From Salinisphaera sp052044135 (GTDB taxonomy: Bacteria > Pseudomonadota > Gammaproteobacteria > Nevskiales > Salinisphaeraceae), in NCBI RefSeq assembly GCF_052044135.1, contig NZ_JBQDYF010000001.1:248001-312000 (forward strand): 64,000 bases of DNA, given 5' to 3'. Below, one piece after another: positions 27,561-37,291 of the stretch. Positions within the stretch are counted from its first letter, which is position 1, and each line of letters opens with the position of its first letter. A program made the position numbers and the translations under genes. The notes under the pieces were generated by a model. It did no database searches, had not been told where the DNA came from, and saw nothing but the letters and a program-made list of their open reading frames with translations.

Positions 27561-28393
27561 GAGTGGCCGTCCTCGGGCAGGTATGTGGTACCGGAACAGA
27601 ATGTCACCGCCTGGCCGCCGACATGCACGCGATCGCCGTCGACGCGACACAGCAATTCGCCGCCGCGAGCCGAGATCTGGCGTGCCGCCAGTTCCGTCCG
27701 GCCCAGGTGTTGGGCCCAGTAAGGCGCCAGCGTGCAGTGGGCCGAGCCGGTGACGGGATCTTCGTCGACGCCGTGGCCCGGCGCGAAAAAGCGCGAAACG
27801 AAATCGTGCACGCCATCGTCGGCCGCGGCGGTGGCGATGAAGCCGAGATGGGTCCGGGCCGAATGCCGGGCCAGGGCGCGCATGTCCGGGGCCAGTGCCG
27901 CGACTTCGGCGGCGGTTTCGAACACCGCCAGGTAGTTGGTGGCCGCCTGCCATTCGATCGGCCGGCCGCCGAGCGCGGTCGCGACGTCGGCCATGTCGCG
28001 CTCGACCGGGGTTGCGATGCGGGCCGGCAGATCCAGCCACAGCCGGCCGTCGCGGGCGTCGACGCCGAGTTCGCCCGCGAAGCGGGTGACGAACGTCAGC
28101 GGCGCGTCGTGGCCGGTCCGTTCGTTGAGCAGCACGTGGGCGCTGGCGAGCGTGGCATGGCCGCAGAGCTCGACTTCCACCGTGGGCGTGAACCAGCGCA
28201 GCTCGTGGCGCGCGTGCGCCCCGGGAACCACGAAAGCCGTCTCCGATAGATTGTGCTCGGCGGCCAGTGCGGCGAGTGTTGCGTCGTCCGGCCAGGCGTC
28301 GAGCACGTAGACCGCCGCCGGGTTGCCGGCGAATACGCGATCAGTGAAGGCATCCACCTGATGAAAAGCCAGGGGTTGTCGTCCGATTGTCAT
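27557..28393 (-). CDS. PhzF-family isomerase/epimerase-like protein
   Basis: 278 aa with the two-lobed diaminopimelate-epimerase-like fold. Visible motifs: FHQVDAFTDRVFAGNPAAVYVL, the catalytic-Glu block NLSETAFVV, VELCGHATLASAHVL, and DEDPVTGSAHCTLAPYW. There are no phenazine genes nearby, so it is one of the many stand-alone PhzF paralogues with unknown substrate. First gene of the two-gene unit with DUF423 and divergent from ppk. Confidence 0.92.
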   Translation of the reverse strand: MTIGRQPLAFHQVDAFTDRVFAGNPAAVYVLDAWPDDATLAALAAEHNLSETAFVVPGAHARHELRWFTPTVEVELCGHATLASAHVLLNERTGHDAPLTFVTRFAGELGVDARDGRLWLDLPARIATPVERDMADVATALGGRPIEWQAATNYLAVFETAAEVAALAPDMRALARHSARTHLGFIATAAADDGVHDFVSRFFAPGHGVDEDPVTGSAHCTLAPYWAQHLGRTELAARQISARGGELLCRVDGDRVHVGGQAVTFCSGTTYLPEDGHS

Positions 28394-28478
28394 AGAGGTG
28401 TCATGTAATGTGGCGTGTGTGGTGGCTCGGGCCACTGTATCGATTCCAGCTGCCGTGTCCGTTCCAGGAGAGTTTCGC

Positions 28479-30578
28479 ATGACCCAACCCGCCGATGCGT
28501 CCACCGTACCCACGCCGGACGCGTTCGCCGCCCCCGAGTTGTTCATCAACCGGGAGCTGTCGTTGCTCGAATTCAACGACCGCGTGCTGGCGCAGGCGCA
28601 GGATGAGTCGGTGCCGCTGCTGGAGCGGCTGAAGTTTCTGTGTATCTCGTCCACCAATCTGGACGAGTTCTTCGAAGTCCGGGTGGCGGGTCTCAAGCAG
28701 AAGGCGGAACTGCTGGATACGCCCAGCGAGGCCGACAACCGCACGCCCAGCGAGGTGTTACGCGCGATCAGTGAACGGGCCCATACGCTGGTGGACAAGC
28801 AGTACGCCACGCTCAACGACGAGATCATTCCGGCGCTGGAAGCCGAGGGTATTCGATTCCTGCGACGGTCGGAGTGGAATGCCGACCAACGCGCCTGGCT
28901 GGCGGAATATTTCGAGGAGGAGCTGTTGCCCGTGATCAGTCCGATCGGGCTCGATCCGGCGCATCCGTTTCCGCGGATTCTCAACAAATCCCTGAATTTC
29001 ATCGTGGCGCTCGACGGCACCGATGCGTTCGGCCGCAAGATCCGCCATGCCGTGGTCCAGGCGCCGCGCGCGCTGCCGCGCATCATCGCGCTGCCGCCGG
29101 AGGCTACCGGCAGCGGGACCCACGATTTCGTATTCCTGTCGTCGATCATCCACGAGCACGTCGGCGATCTGTTCCCCAGCATGCGCGCCGATGGCTGCTA
29201 CCAGTTCCGCGTGACCCGTAATTCCGATCTGTATGTGGATGAGGAAGAGGTCGACGATCTGCTGCGCGCGGTGGAGGGCGAGTTGCCGGGGCGGCGCTAC
29301 GGCGACTGCGTGCGCCTGGAAGTGGCGCACAATTGCCCGCAGGAACTGTCGGATTATCTGCTCGCACGGTTCCTGCTCACGCGCGAGGATTTGTATCAGG
29401 TCAATGGCCCGGTCAACGTCAATCGCCTGCTGTCGTTGCAGGGCACGGTCGACCGGCCCGACCTGAAGTATCCCGCCTTCACGCCGCGGCTGCCCAACGC
29501 GCTCGCGCCGTCGGGCGATCTGTTCGCCGAGATCCGGGCGGGCGATGTGCTGCTGCACCACCCGTTCGACTCCTTCCTGCCGGTGATCGATTTCGTGCGC
29601 CGGGCCGGCTCCGACCCCAAGGTGCTGGCGATCAAGCAGACGCTGTATCGCACCGGGCCGGACTCGGCGGTGGTGGATGCGCTGGTCGAGGCCGCGCGGG
29701 CGGGCAAGGAAGTCACCGTCGTGGTTGAGCTCAGGGCCCGCTTCGACGAGGCCGACAATATCGAGCTCGCCAACCGGCTGCAGGCGGCCGGCGCGCATGT
29801 CGTGTATGGCGTGGTCGGTTACAAGACCCACGCCAAGATGACGCTGATCGTGCGCCGGGAGCCCGATGGCCTGCACAACTACGTGCACGTGGGCACCGGC
29901 AACTACCATCCCAAGACCGCGCGGTTGTACACCGACTACGGTCTGATGTCCTGCGATCATGCGCTCGGTAACGACGTACACGAGATCTTTCTGCAGCTCA
30001 CCAGCCTGGGCAAGGTCAGCGGGCTGGAGCGGCTCGTCGACGCGCCCTTCCGCATGCACGATGCCATCGTCGCCAAGATCGGTCGCGAAGCCGAGGCCGC
30101 GGCGGCCGGCCGGCCCGCCTGGATCGTGGCCAAGATGAATTCGCTGGTCGAGCCGGCGGTGATCCGGGCGCTGTATGCGGCATCGGTGGCCGGCGTGCAG
30201 ATCGATCTGATCGTGCGCGGCATCTGCTGCCTGCGTCCGGGCGTCGAGGGGGTGTCGGACAACATCCGCGTGCGCTCGATCGTGGGGCGGTTCCTGGAGC
30301 ACACGCGTGTGTTCCATTTCGCCGGCGACGGCGATCCCGAGTTGTACATGTCCAGCGCCGACTGGATGGATCGCAATTTCTTTCGTCGGGTCGAGATCTG
30401 CTTTCCCGTGACCTCGCGCCCGTTATATGATCGTGTCGTGCGCGAGTTGGGGCTTTACCTCGCCGATAACAGCGGTGCTTGGCAGCTGGGCGAGAACGGA
30501 CGCTATACACCGGTGCGGCCAGCGGCCGACGAGCCCGTGGTGTCCGTGCAGAAGCGTCTCATGGAGGGACCGGGGTAG
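28479..30578 (+). CDS. ppk: polyphosphate kinase 1
   Basis: 699 aa, normal length. Makes polyphosphate from ATP reversibly through a phospho-histidine. Four-domain layout is visible: N-terminal LFINRELSLLEFNDRVLAQA, the head domain, then two PLD-like C-terminal domains with the phosphorylated His in YVHVGTGNYHPKTARLYTDYGL and the second-site region FHFAGDGDPELYMSSADWMDRN. The open frame extends upstream to 28398, but the ATG at 28479 has CAGGAGAG 9 nt before it. Divergent from the phzF-like gene across about 85 bp. No ppx or phoB neighbour. Confidence 0.97.
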   Translation: MTQPADASTVPTPDAFAAPELFINRELSLLEFNDRVLAQAQDESVPLLERLKFLCISSTNLDEFFEVRVAGLKQKAELLDTPSEADNRTPSEVLRAISERAHTLVDKQYATLNDEIIPALEAEGIRFLRRSEWNADQRAWLAEYFEEELLPVISPIGLDPAHPFPRILNKSLNFIVALDGTDAFGRKIRHAVVQAPRALPRIIALPPEATGSGTHDFVFLSSIIHEHVGDLFPSMRADGCYQFRVTRNSDLYVDEEEVDDLLRAVEGELPGRRYGDCVRLEVAHNCPQELSDYLLARFLLTREDLYQVNGPVNVNRLLSLQGTVDRPDLKYPAFTPRLPNALAPSGDLFAEIRAGDVLLHHPFDSFLPVIDFVRRAGSDPKVLAIKQTLYRTGPDSAVVDALVEAARAGKEVTVVVELRARFDEADNIELANRLQAAGAHVVYGVVGYKTHAKMTLIVRREPDGLHNYVHVGTGNYHPKTARLYTDYGLMSCDHALGNDVHEIFLQLTSLGKVSGLERLVDAPFRMHDAIVAKIGREAEAAAAGRPAWIVAKMNSLVEPAVIRALYAASVAGVQIDLIVRGICCLRPGVEGVSDNIRVRSIVGRFLEHTRVFHFAGDGDPELYMSSADWMDRNFFRRVEICFPVTSRPLYDRVVRELGLYLADNSGAWQLGENGRYTPVRPAADEPVVSVQKRLMEGPG

Positions 30579-30712
30579 CGGACCATCGCCCGGCAGGTCA
30601 TGAACCCTTGTCGTCGGCCGTGGTCCCAGGCAATAGACTGTGGTACGGCGCAACCGGCCACCCGATCCAGCGAACCGCACGGCGGTTCGCGCCTTACAAG
30701 GGAATGACCCAC

Positions 30713-31738
30713 ATGAAACGATGGATGACCGTACTGGCCAGCCTGATGCTCATTATCGTCGGTGGTCTGACGACCAGCAGCGCGGCGATCGCCAGCAGCA
30801 AGCAGGCCCAGAAGATGGACGACGCGACCAGCGTGCTCCAGCAGTTCGTCAACATCCCGGAGAACAAGATCCCGTCGGCGCTGCTGCGTCAGGCCTACGG
30901 CATCGCCGTGATCCCGAGTGTGCTCAAGATCGGCTTCATCGGCGCCGGTGAACACGGCGATGGCGTGCTTTCGGTGCGCACCGCGGACGGCAAGTGGTCC
31001 GATCCGACCTTCATCAGCCTGTCCGGCGGCTCGGTCGGTTTTCAGGCCGGCGTGTCCTCGACCGACATCATCCTGGTGTTCAAGACGCAGCGCAGCATCA
31101 GCCGGCTCGCCGATGGCCAGTTCAGCCTCGGCGCGGATGCTTCGGTGGCCGCCGGCCCGGTCGGTCGCAAGGTAGGCGCAGCCACCAACGGCGATTTCAA
31201 CGCCGAAGTGTATTCCTACTCGCGTTCGCGCGGCCTGTTCGGCGGCGTATCGCTCAGCGGCGCACACATCGGCATCAAGAAGGACTGGAACTGGTTGTAC
31301 TACAACCAGAGCGGCATCTCCGCCCGCACGCTGCTCACGCGCGATAGCGGCAATCTTCCGAAGTCCGGTCGGCGCTTCGTTTATACGCTCAACCAGTACA
31401 TGCCGCCGTCGAACGACCACTTTCACTACGACGCCCATGTCGGCGGCGCCAACAACAGCAACAACCAGGGCGGCGGCGATACCGGCGATAATGGCGCGGC
31501 AAGCAACCATGCGGCCGGCGCCCAGTCGAATCAGGGCACGCAGGGCTACGGCCAGACCCAACCGTACAATGGCGGCTCGAACAGCGGCGTCACCGTGCAG
31601 CAGAATGGCAGCGGCGGTAACAATGCCGACGGCACATCGGATTACAGCAGCGGCACCTACGGTGGCTCCGGCAATAACGGTAGTGCGGCCAACAACAACG
31701 GCCAGCAGACTGGCGGTGCGGGCAGCCAGGGCTATTGA
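30713..31738 (+). CDS. exported SYLF (YSC84) domain protein with Gly/Asn/Gln-rich tail
   Basis: 341 aa. Signal peptide about residues 1-27 (MKRWMTVLASLMLIIVGGLT.., cut near SSAAIA). SYLF domain about 30-210: IPSALLRQAYGIAVIPSVLKIGF, GVLSVRTADGKWSDPTFISL, RSRGLFGGVSLSGAHIGI. SYLF domains bind phosphoinositides in eukaryotes; the bacterial role is unknown. From about residue 240 the protein is a low-complexity tail of Gly, Asn, Gln, Ser and Thr with HVGGANNSNNQGGGD-like repeats. Its stop overlaps the mtgA start (TTGA), suggesting a periplasmic envelope function. An AAGGGA lies upstream of the start. Confidence 0.85.
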   Translation: MKRWMTVLASLMLIIVGGLTTSSAAIASSKQAQKMDDATSVLQQFVNIPENKIPSALLRQAYGIAVIPSVLKIGFIGAGEHGDGVLSVRTADGKWSDPTFISLSGGSVGFQAGVSSTDIILVFKTQRSISRLADGQFSLGADASVAAGPVGRKVGAATNGDFNAEVYSYSRSRGLFGGVSLSGAHIGIKKDWNWLYYNQSGISARTLLTRDSGNLPKSGRRFVYTLNQYMPPSNDHFHYDAHVGGANNSNNQGGGDTGDNGAASNHAAGAQSNQGTQGYGQTQPYNGGSNSGVTVQQNGSGGNNADGTSDYSSGTYGGSGNNGSAANNNGQQTGGAGSQGY

Positions 31739-32445
31739 GGTTTCTGCTTAAACGCCCGTTTCGCGATATCGCGATCATCGTCGTCGTCGTCGCGCTGGCG
31801 CCGGCGGCGGTGCTGCTGGTGTTCCGGGTGATCCATCCGCCTGCGAGTGCCTTCATGACGCGCAAGGCGGCCGGGCTTCACGACCGCCACCCCGGCCGGA
31901 CGATCAGGCACCAGTGGGTCGGTCTCGATCGGATCGCGGCCTGCATGCCGCTGGCCGCGGTGGCCGGCGAGGACCAGACCTTTCCCACGAATCACGGGTT
32001 CGTCTGGTCGTCGATTGCGCGTGCCCTCAAGCACAACGCCAACGGCGGTGTGGTGCGCGGCGCCAGCACGATCACCCAGCAGACGGCCAAGAATCTGTTC
32101 CTGTGGCCGGCCAAGAGCTATATCCGCAAGGCCATCGAAGCCTATATCACCGTCTGGATGGATCTGCTCTGGTCCAAGCGTCGCGTGCTGGCCGTCTATC
32201 TGAACATCGCCCAGTTCAGCGATACGGCCTTCGGCGTGCAGGCGGCCGCCCAACAACTGTTTCACATCCCGGCAGCAAAGCTGTCGCATGGTGAATGCGC
32301 GGCGTTGGCGGCCGTGCTCCCGGCGCCGGACAAGTACGATGCGGCCCACCCCGGGCGCTACCTGACCCGGCGAAAGGCATGGATTCTGCGTCAGATGCGG
32401 CATTTGGGGCCGCATTATCTGGACTCGGCCCTGCAGCGCAATTAA
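31735..32445 (+). CDS. mtgA: monofunctional peptidoglycan transglycosylase
   Basis: 236 aa, GT51. N-terminal membrane anchor about residues 11-32, then the catalytic domain with the essential Glu in MPLAAVAGEDQTFPTNHGF, GASTITQQTAKNLFLW, and RVLAVYLNIAQFSDTAFGVQAAA. Polymerises lipid II glycan strands at the inner membrane. It begins with TTG overlapping the SYLF gene stop, so translation depends on the upstream gene. No transpeptidase domain, as expected for MtgA. Confidence 0.93.
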   Translation: MRFLLKRPFRDIAIIVVVVALAPAAVLLVFRVIHPPASAFMTRKAAGLHDRHPGRTIRHQWVGLDRIAACMPLAAVAGEDQTFPTNHGFVWSSIARALKHNANGGVVRGASTITQQTAKNLFLWPAKSYIRKAIEAYITVWMDLLWSKRRVLAVYLNIAQFSDTAFGVQAAAQQLFHIPAAKLSHGECAALAAVLPAPDKYDAAHPGRYLTRRKAWILRQMRHLGPHYLDSALQRN

Positions 32446-32564
32446 GTGTAAAATGCACCATATTGTCGGGTCGCACTGCGCGATGACACCGTGGTGCGGG
32501 CCGCCGTAACCGGCGGGCCCCGTTTTCGTTTCAATACCGGCCGGCACCGACCGGCCCAGTGCTC

Positions 32565-33581
32565 ATGCTGACAACGAGTGAGTTCAAACCGGCGTTCTGG
32601 CTGCGCAATCCCCACGCGCAGACGCTGTTCGCCTCGCAGATTCGGGCCCGGCCGCCGGTGACGGTGGTGCCCGAACGACTCGAGCTGGAGGACGGCGACT
32701 TCATCGATCTGTCCTGGCTGCCCGAGACCGATCTGGCCGCGGATGCGCCGCTGGTCGTGGTGTTGCACGGGCTGAATGGGTCGATCGAATCCAAATATGC
32801 CCGTGGCCTGCTGCGCCAGGTAGCGGCGCACGGCGCGCGGGGTGTGCTCATGCATTTTCGCGGCGCGGCGCAGCCCAACCGGTTGTCGCGTTCCTATCAT
32901 TCGGGCGAAACCGGGGATTTGACCACCGTACTGGCGCGGCTGCGCGAACGCTACCCGCGTGCCCCGTTGGGCGCGGCGGGGTATTCCCTCGGTGGCAACG
33001 TATTACTGAAGTATCTGGGCGAGCAGGGAGGCGATGCGCCGTTGTCGTGCGCGGTCGCGGTATCGGTGCCCTACGATCTCGAAATCTGTGCCCACGCGGT
33101 ACAGCACGGGTTCTCCCGACTGTATCAGGCGCATCTGATCAACGGCATGCGCGAAATCGTGGAAGCCAAGGTACGGGCCGGCATCATCGATCGGCCGTTG
33201 CCGCATCTGCGCGAGCTGCGCGATTTTCCGAGTTTCGATAACGCCATCACCGCGCCGTTGAACGGCTTCGCCGACGCGCAGGATTACTATGCGCGTGCCA
33301 GTAGCCGGGGGTTTCTCAAACGCATTCGCACGCCGACCCTGGTGCTGCATGCGCGCGACGACCCTTTCATGACGCCCGACGTCGTACCGCGGGCCGACGA
33401 GCTGTCCGACGCGATCCGGCTCGAACTCTCGGCACACGGCGGGCATGTCGGCTTTGTCTCGGGTGGCCGTCTCGGCGCGCCGGTCTACTGGCTCGAGGAA
33501 CGGATTCCGAGCTATTTTCGCGGCCGCTTGCCCGGCTTCGAGCCGGTCGCCGAGGATAGCCCCGTCGGCGAAACCGGGTGA
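32565..33581 (+). CDS. alpha/beta hydrolase, YheT family
   Basis: 338 aa. Opens FKPAFWLRNPHAQTLFAS, the YheT signature. Catalytic triad candidates: Ser in AAGYSLGGN, Asp in LHARDDPFM, His in SAHGGHVGF; oxyanion motif VVLHGLNGS. The family are carboxylesterase-like hydrolases of uncertain substrate. A GTG start two codons earlier (32559) is equally possible; neither has a clear ribosome site. Confidence 0.9.
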   Translation: MLTTSEFKPAFWLRNPHAQTLFASQIRARPPVTVVPERLELEDGDFIDLSWLPETDLAADAPLVVVLHGLNGSIESKYARGLLRQVAAHGARGVLMHFRGAAQPNRLSRSYHSGETGDLTTVLARLRERYPRAPLGAAGYSLGGNVLLKYLGEQGGDAPLSCAVAVSVPYDLEICAHAVQHGFSRLYQAHLINGMREIVEAKVRAGIIDRPLPHLRELRDFPSFDNAITAPLNGFADAQDYYARASSRGFLKRIRTPTLVLHARDDPFMTPDVVPRADELSDAIRLELSAHGGHVGFVSGGRLGAPVYWLEERIPSYFRGRLPGFEPVAEDSPVGETG

Positions 33582-33737
33582 CAGGGGCGGCGCGGGGCGA
33601 GCCTGTCTTCATCCGGCTCGAGACCACGCCCGTCGCCGGTTATGCGCCGGGGCGCGCCATGCCGGCCGCGCGCCCGGCACAGCAGTCCGTCAACTCACCG
33701 CGCCGCAAGGCGACCGCGTGAAGCGGCGGCACCGGGC

Positions 33738-34076
33738 CTAAATCGCGTCGCTGTCGGTTTCGCCGGTACGGATGCGCACGACCTGATCGAGATCGTGCAC
33801 GAAGATCTTGCCGTCGCCGATCTGGCCGGTCTTGGCCGCACCGATGATGGCATCGACCACCGCGTCGAGCCGGTCTTCGTCGACTGCGACCTCGAGCTTG
33901 ACCTTGGGCAGGAAGTCGACCGCATATTCCGCGCCGCGATACAACTCGGTATGGCCTTTCTGCCGGCCGAAGCCGCGCACTTCGCTCATCGTCGTACCGT
34001 GAACGCCGACTTCGGCGAGCGCCTCACGGACGTCGTCCATGCGAAACGGCTTGATGACCGCGGTGACCATTTTCAT
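33738..34076 (-). CDS. glnK: PII nitrogen regulatory protein (first copy)
   Basis: 112 aa, full PII length. MKMVTAVIKPFRMDDVREALAEVGVHG opens the protein, and the T-loop GRQKGHTELYRGAEYAVDF carries the uridylylated Tyr51. It binds and blocks AmtB when nitrogen is plentiful. It follows amtB on the same strand by 32 bp, the reverse of the usual glnK-amtB order, so it relies on the amtB promoter. Confidence 0.97.
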   Translation of the reverse strand: MKMVTAVIKPFRMDDVREALAEVGVHGTTMSEVRGFGRQKGHTELYRGAEYAVDFLPKVKLEVAVDEDRLDAVVDAIIGAAKTGQIGDGKIFVHDLDQVVRIRTGETDSDAI

Positions 34077-34108
34077 CTCGTGTTCTCCTCAATGTCTTGT
34101 GAGCGAGT

Positions 34109-35443
34109 CTACATGCCGCTGCTCTGCAGATCATAGCCGCGTTCTTCATGTTCGATGATATCCAGGCCGATATCCTCCTCGTCGTGCCCGATACGCAGGC
34201 CAACCATTCTGTCGACCAGCTTGAGCAGCCCCCAGGTCAGTGCGGCGGTGTAAATCAATACCGTCACCACGCCGAGCAACTGCACGCCGAACTGGGCGGC
34301 GATGCCCGGCATGCCGTCGGCCAGCCCGTAGCCGGACAACGGCCCGAGGCCGGTCGCGGCGAACACGCCGGCCGCGAGTGTGCCGAGCATGCCGCCAACG
34401 CCGTGGACCGGAAACACGTCCAGCGAATCATCGATATGCAGCACGCGTTCGACGAACATCGTGGCGGCGAAGCAGACGATGCCGCCGGCCAGGCCGATCA
34501 GGATCGCCGCGGCCGGGCCGACGTAACCGGCGGCCGGGGTGATCGTGCCGAGCCCGGCCACCATGCCGGTGACGATGCCGAGTACGCTCGGCTTGCCGAA
34601 ACGAATCCATTCCGCGGAAATCCACGCGATGCAGCCGGCGGCGGCCGCCAGGTGAGTGGCCAGCATGGCGCTGACCGCCTGGCCATCCACTGCAAGCGCG
34701 CTGCCGCCGTTGAAGCCGAACCAGCCGACCCACAGCATGCCGGCGCCGGAGACGGTCATGGTGAGGTTGTGCGGCGCCATGGGGCGCTTCTGGAAACCAT
34801 TGCGCGGGCCGAGTACGAGCGCGGCCATGAGCGCGGCCACGCCGGCCGTGATATGCACCACGGTACCGCCGGCGAAATCGAGCATGCCGAGCCGGCCGAG
34901 CCAGCCCCCGCCCCAGATCCAGTGCACCACCGGGACATAGACCAGCAGCAACCACAGACCCGAAAACCAGAGCAGCGCCGAAAACCGCAGCCGTTCCGCG
35001 AAACCGCCGATGATGAGCGCCGGGGTGATCACCGCGAACGTCATCTGATAGAGCACGAACAGCAGGCTCGGAATCGTGCCGGTCACGTCGTTCGGTGTGA
35101 TGCCGGCCAGGCCGATCCGGTCCAGGTTGCCGATGAACAGGCCATGGCCCGAAAACGCCAGGCTATAGCCGACAAAGAACCAGAGCAGGGACGCCAGGGC
35201 ACAGATCGCGAAGCACTGCATGAGCACGGACAGCACGTTGCGCACCCGCACCAGCCCACCATAGAACAGCGCCAGCCCGGGCAGCGTCATGAACAGCACC
35301 AGCGCCGTGGCCATCATCATCCAGGCGGTGTCGGCCTTGTCGAACGTGGCGGACGCAGGCGCCGCCCAGACGGCAGGGCTGGCGATCAGCCCGGCGCACA
35401 ATAAAAGGGCCGAGGCACGGCGACGTATCGAAATGGCGCTCAT
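34109..35443 (-). CDS. amtB: ammonium transporter (first copy)
   Basis: 444 aa with a signal peptide (RRRASALLLCAGLIASPAVWA) and 11 membrane helices. Twin pore histidines: VVHITAGVAALMAAL and FPVHGVGGMLG. Other family blocks: ALFYGGLVRVRNVLSVLMQC, LWVGWFGFNGGSAL. The ATG at 35443 starts the signal peptide; the frame is open to 35560 but that part crosses the terminator of the next amtB. Followed by glnK. It is diverged from the second amtB, so this is an old duplication or separate acquisition rather than a recent copy. Confidence 0.95.
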   Translation of the reverse strand: MSAISIRRRASALLLCAGLIASPAVWAAPASATFDKADTAWMMMATALVLFMTLPGLALFYGGLVRVRNVLSVLMQCFAICALASLLWFFVGYSLAFSGHGLFIGNLDRIGLAGITPNDVTGTIPSLLFVLYQMTFAVITPALIIGGFAERLRFSALLWFSGLWLLLVYVPVVHWIWGGGWLGRLGMLDFAGGTVVHITAGVAALMAALVLGPRNGFQKRPMAPHNLTMTVSGAGMLWVGWFGFNGGSALAVDGQAVSAMLATHLAAAAGCIAWISAEWIRFGKPSVLGIVTGMVAGLGTITPAAGYVGPAAAILIGLAGGIVCFAATMFVERVLHIDDSLDVFPVHGVGGMLGTLAAGVFAATGLGPLSGYGLADGMPGIAAQFGVQLLGVVTVLIYTAALTWGLLKLVDRMVGLRIGHDEEDIGLDIIEHEERGYDLQSSGM

Positions 35444-35514
35444 CTTCGGTGCGATTGCAGGCGGTGCACCGGAGTATAGCCGTGCCCGGCCGCCGTCCTC
35501 CAATCGTCGGCACG

Positions 35515-35539
35515 AAAAAAGGGCGCCCGAAGGCGCCCC
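35515..35539 (-). terminator. Rho-independent terminator after the second amtB
   Basis: On the minus strand GGGGCGCC-TTC-GGGCGCCC is followed by TTTTTT, 22 bp past the amtB stop. It separates the two amtB units. Confidence 0.88.
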
Positions 35540-35561
35540 GGATCGACGGCGGCGGTGCACG

Positions 35562-36869
35562 CTACAGGTCGTAGGCCCGTTCGTCGTGCAGCGACAGATC
35601 CAGACCCGCTTCTTCGGACTCGGCGTCCACCCGCAGGCCGATGACCGCCTTGATCACCGTCAGGATGATCGCGGTCATGATGGCGCAGTAGATGATGGTC
35701 ACCGACACGCCGGCCGCCTGGATGCCGAACTGGGTTAGGATGCTGCCGCCGGCGTTGGCCGACAGGCCGGCGCCGCCCAGGCTCTTGGCCGAGAAGATAC
35801 CGGTGAGCAGGGCGCCGACCATGCCGGCCACGCCGTGTACGCCGAAGGCGTCGAGCGAATCGTCGTAGCCGAGCTTGCCCTTGAGCAGGGTCACGGCGTA
35901 GAAGGCGAAGAAGCCGCCACCCACACCGACCGCGATCGAGCCCATCGGGCCGACGAAGCCCGAGGCCGGGGTGATCGCCACCAGGCCGGCGACCGCGCCC
36001 GAGCAAATGCCCAGAACGCTCGGCTTGCCGTGGCTGCCCCACTCCAGGAACATCCAGGTGAGCGCCGCGACCGCGGTCGCCAGTTGGGTCACGAACATCG
36101 CCATGCCGGCGGTGCCGTCAGCGGCCAGCTCACTGCCGGCGTTGAAGCCGAACCAGCCGACCCACAGCATGGAGGCGCCCATCAGCGTGTAACCCAGGTT
36201 ATGCGGGCGCATCATGGTCTTGGGGTAGCCGCTGCGCTTGCCCAGCATCAGGGCCGCGACCAGGCCGGCTACGCCGGCGTTGATGTGCACCACGGTGCCG
36301 CCGGCGAAGTCCTGCACGCCGAGACCGCCCAGAAAGCCGCCGCCCCAGACCCAGTGGGCGATCGGGGTATAGACCAGGGTCACCCACAGGCCGATGAACC
36401 ACAGCATCGCCGAGAATTTCATGCGCTCGACGAAGGCGCCGACGATCAGGGCCGGCGTGATGATGGCGAAGGTCAACTGAAAGGTGGAGAACACCGTCTC
36501 GGGAATCGTGCCGGAGAGACTGCTCACGCCGACGCCCGACATGAAGGCCTTGGACAGACCGCCCCAGATCGTGCCGCTGCCGCCGAAGGCGATGCTGTAA
36601 CCCCACAATGCCCAGATCAGGGTGACCAGGCAGCAGATGGCGAAGCACTGCATGAGCACGGACAGCGAATTCTTGGCGCGCACCATGCCGCCATAGAACA
36701 GCGCCAGCCCCGGAATGGTCATGAACAGCACCAGCGCCGTGGCCGTGAGCATCCAGGCGGTGTCGCCCGCGTTGAGGGTGGGCGTGCTCGCCTGAGCCAT
36801 GGCCGCGCCCGGCAGCGCGAGCGCGGCGAGACCGAAACCGGTGGATTTCAATAAGAGACGTGTTGACAT
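35562..36869 (-). CDS. amtB: ammonium transporter (second copy)
   Basis: 435 aa with a signal peptide (STGFGLAALALPGAAMA) and 11 membrane helices. Pore histidines in VVHINAGVAGLVAAL and FGVHGVAGMVG; ALFYGGMVRAKNSLSVLMQC and LWVGWFGFNAGSEL are conserved. An AAGGTAG lies 7 nt before the ATG. Although it lies downstream of glnK on the same strand, 422 bp with a likely terminator and its own sigma-54 promoter separate them, so it can be expressed independently. Confidence 0.96.
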   Translation of the reverse strand: MSTRLLLKSTGFGLAALALPGAAMAQASTPTLNAGDTAWMLTATALVLFMTIPGLALFYGGMVRAKNSLSVLMQCFAICCLVTLIWALWGYSIAFGGSGTIWGGLSKAFMSGVGVSSLSGTIPETVFSTFQLTFAIITPALIVGAFVERMKFSAMLWFIGLWVTLVYTPIAHWVWGGGFLGGLGVQDFAGGTVVHINAGVAGLVAALMLGKRSGYPKTMMRPHNLGYTLMGASMLWVGWFGFNAGSELAADGTAGMAMFVTQLATAVAALTWMFLEWGSHGKPSVLGICSGAVAGLVAITPASGFVGPMGSIAVGVGGGFFAFYAVTLLKGKLGYDDSLDAFGVHGVAGMVGALLTGIFSAKSLGGAGLSANAGGSILTQFGIQAAGVSVTIIYCAIMTAIILTVIKAVIGLRVDAESEEAGLDLSLHDERAYDL

Positions 36870-36988
36870 GAGGCTACCTTTTTGACGTCTGCGCATGGGC
36901 GGTGAACGACGAGGCAAAACGGTTGGTCGTCCGATCGTGCCCCCTGTGGCCATCGGCCTGGCGATGGCCGTTGCACGGTTTGGGTTCA

Positions 36989-37004
36989 AGCACGGTTTGT
37001 GCCA
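36989..37004 (-). promoter_or_regulatory. sigma-54 promoter upstream of the second amtB
   Basis: Minus strand TGGCACAAACCGTGCT: GG and GC elements spaced by 10 nt, close to the TGGCACG-N4-TTGCW consensus. It is about 120 bp before the amtB ATG and reads towards it. NtrC control is the expected but inferred mechanism. Confidence 0.75.
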
Positions 37005-37046
37005 GATGCCGTGACGGGCCGTGCCCGTTCGCGCGGTGTGATGTAT

Positions 37047-37073
37047 GAAAAGCCCCCGTAAACGGAAGCCCTC
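37047..37073 (-). terminator. possible terminator after the second glnK
   Basis: Minus strand GCTTCCG-TTTA-CGGGGGC (with G.U pairs) followed by TTTTC. It lies about 220 bp beyond the glnK stop and just before the amtB sigma-54 promoter. The stem is weak. Confidence 0.4.
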
Positions 37074-37291
37074 CCCGGATGAGTCGAATAATCCCGAATG
37101 CACGGTGACTCCGGTGGCCCGCCCATGGCGCCCGGTCTCGGCCGGTCGCATTGCCGGTTCGCGATCGGTGTCGTGCAGGCGGCGCATGCCCCGACCCGCG
37201 TCGGTGGGAGCGCTTCGAAGGCACGCGGGCTTGAAGATCGCCGCCTGCCCCTGGCATTCCCCGGCCGGTGTCAGCCGCTGCGTTCGCTTGT

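Noticed and set aside
28758..30317. 519-codon minus-strand open frame
   Set aside because: Antisense shadow of ppk, which has its catalytic histidine motifs intact.
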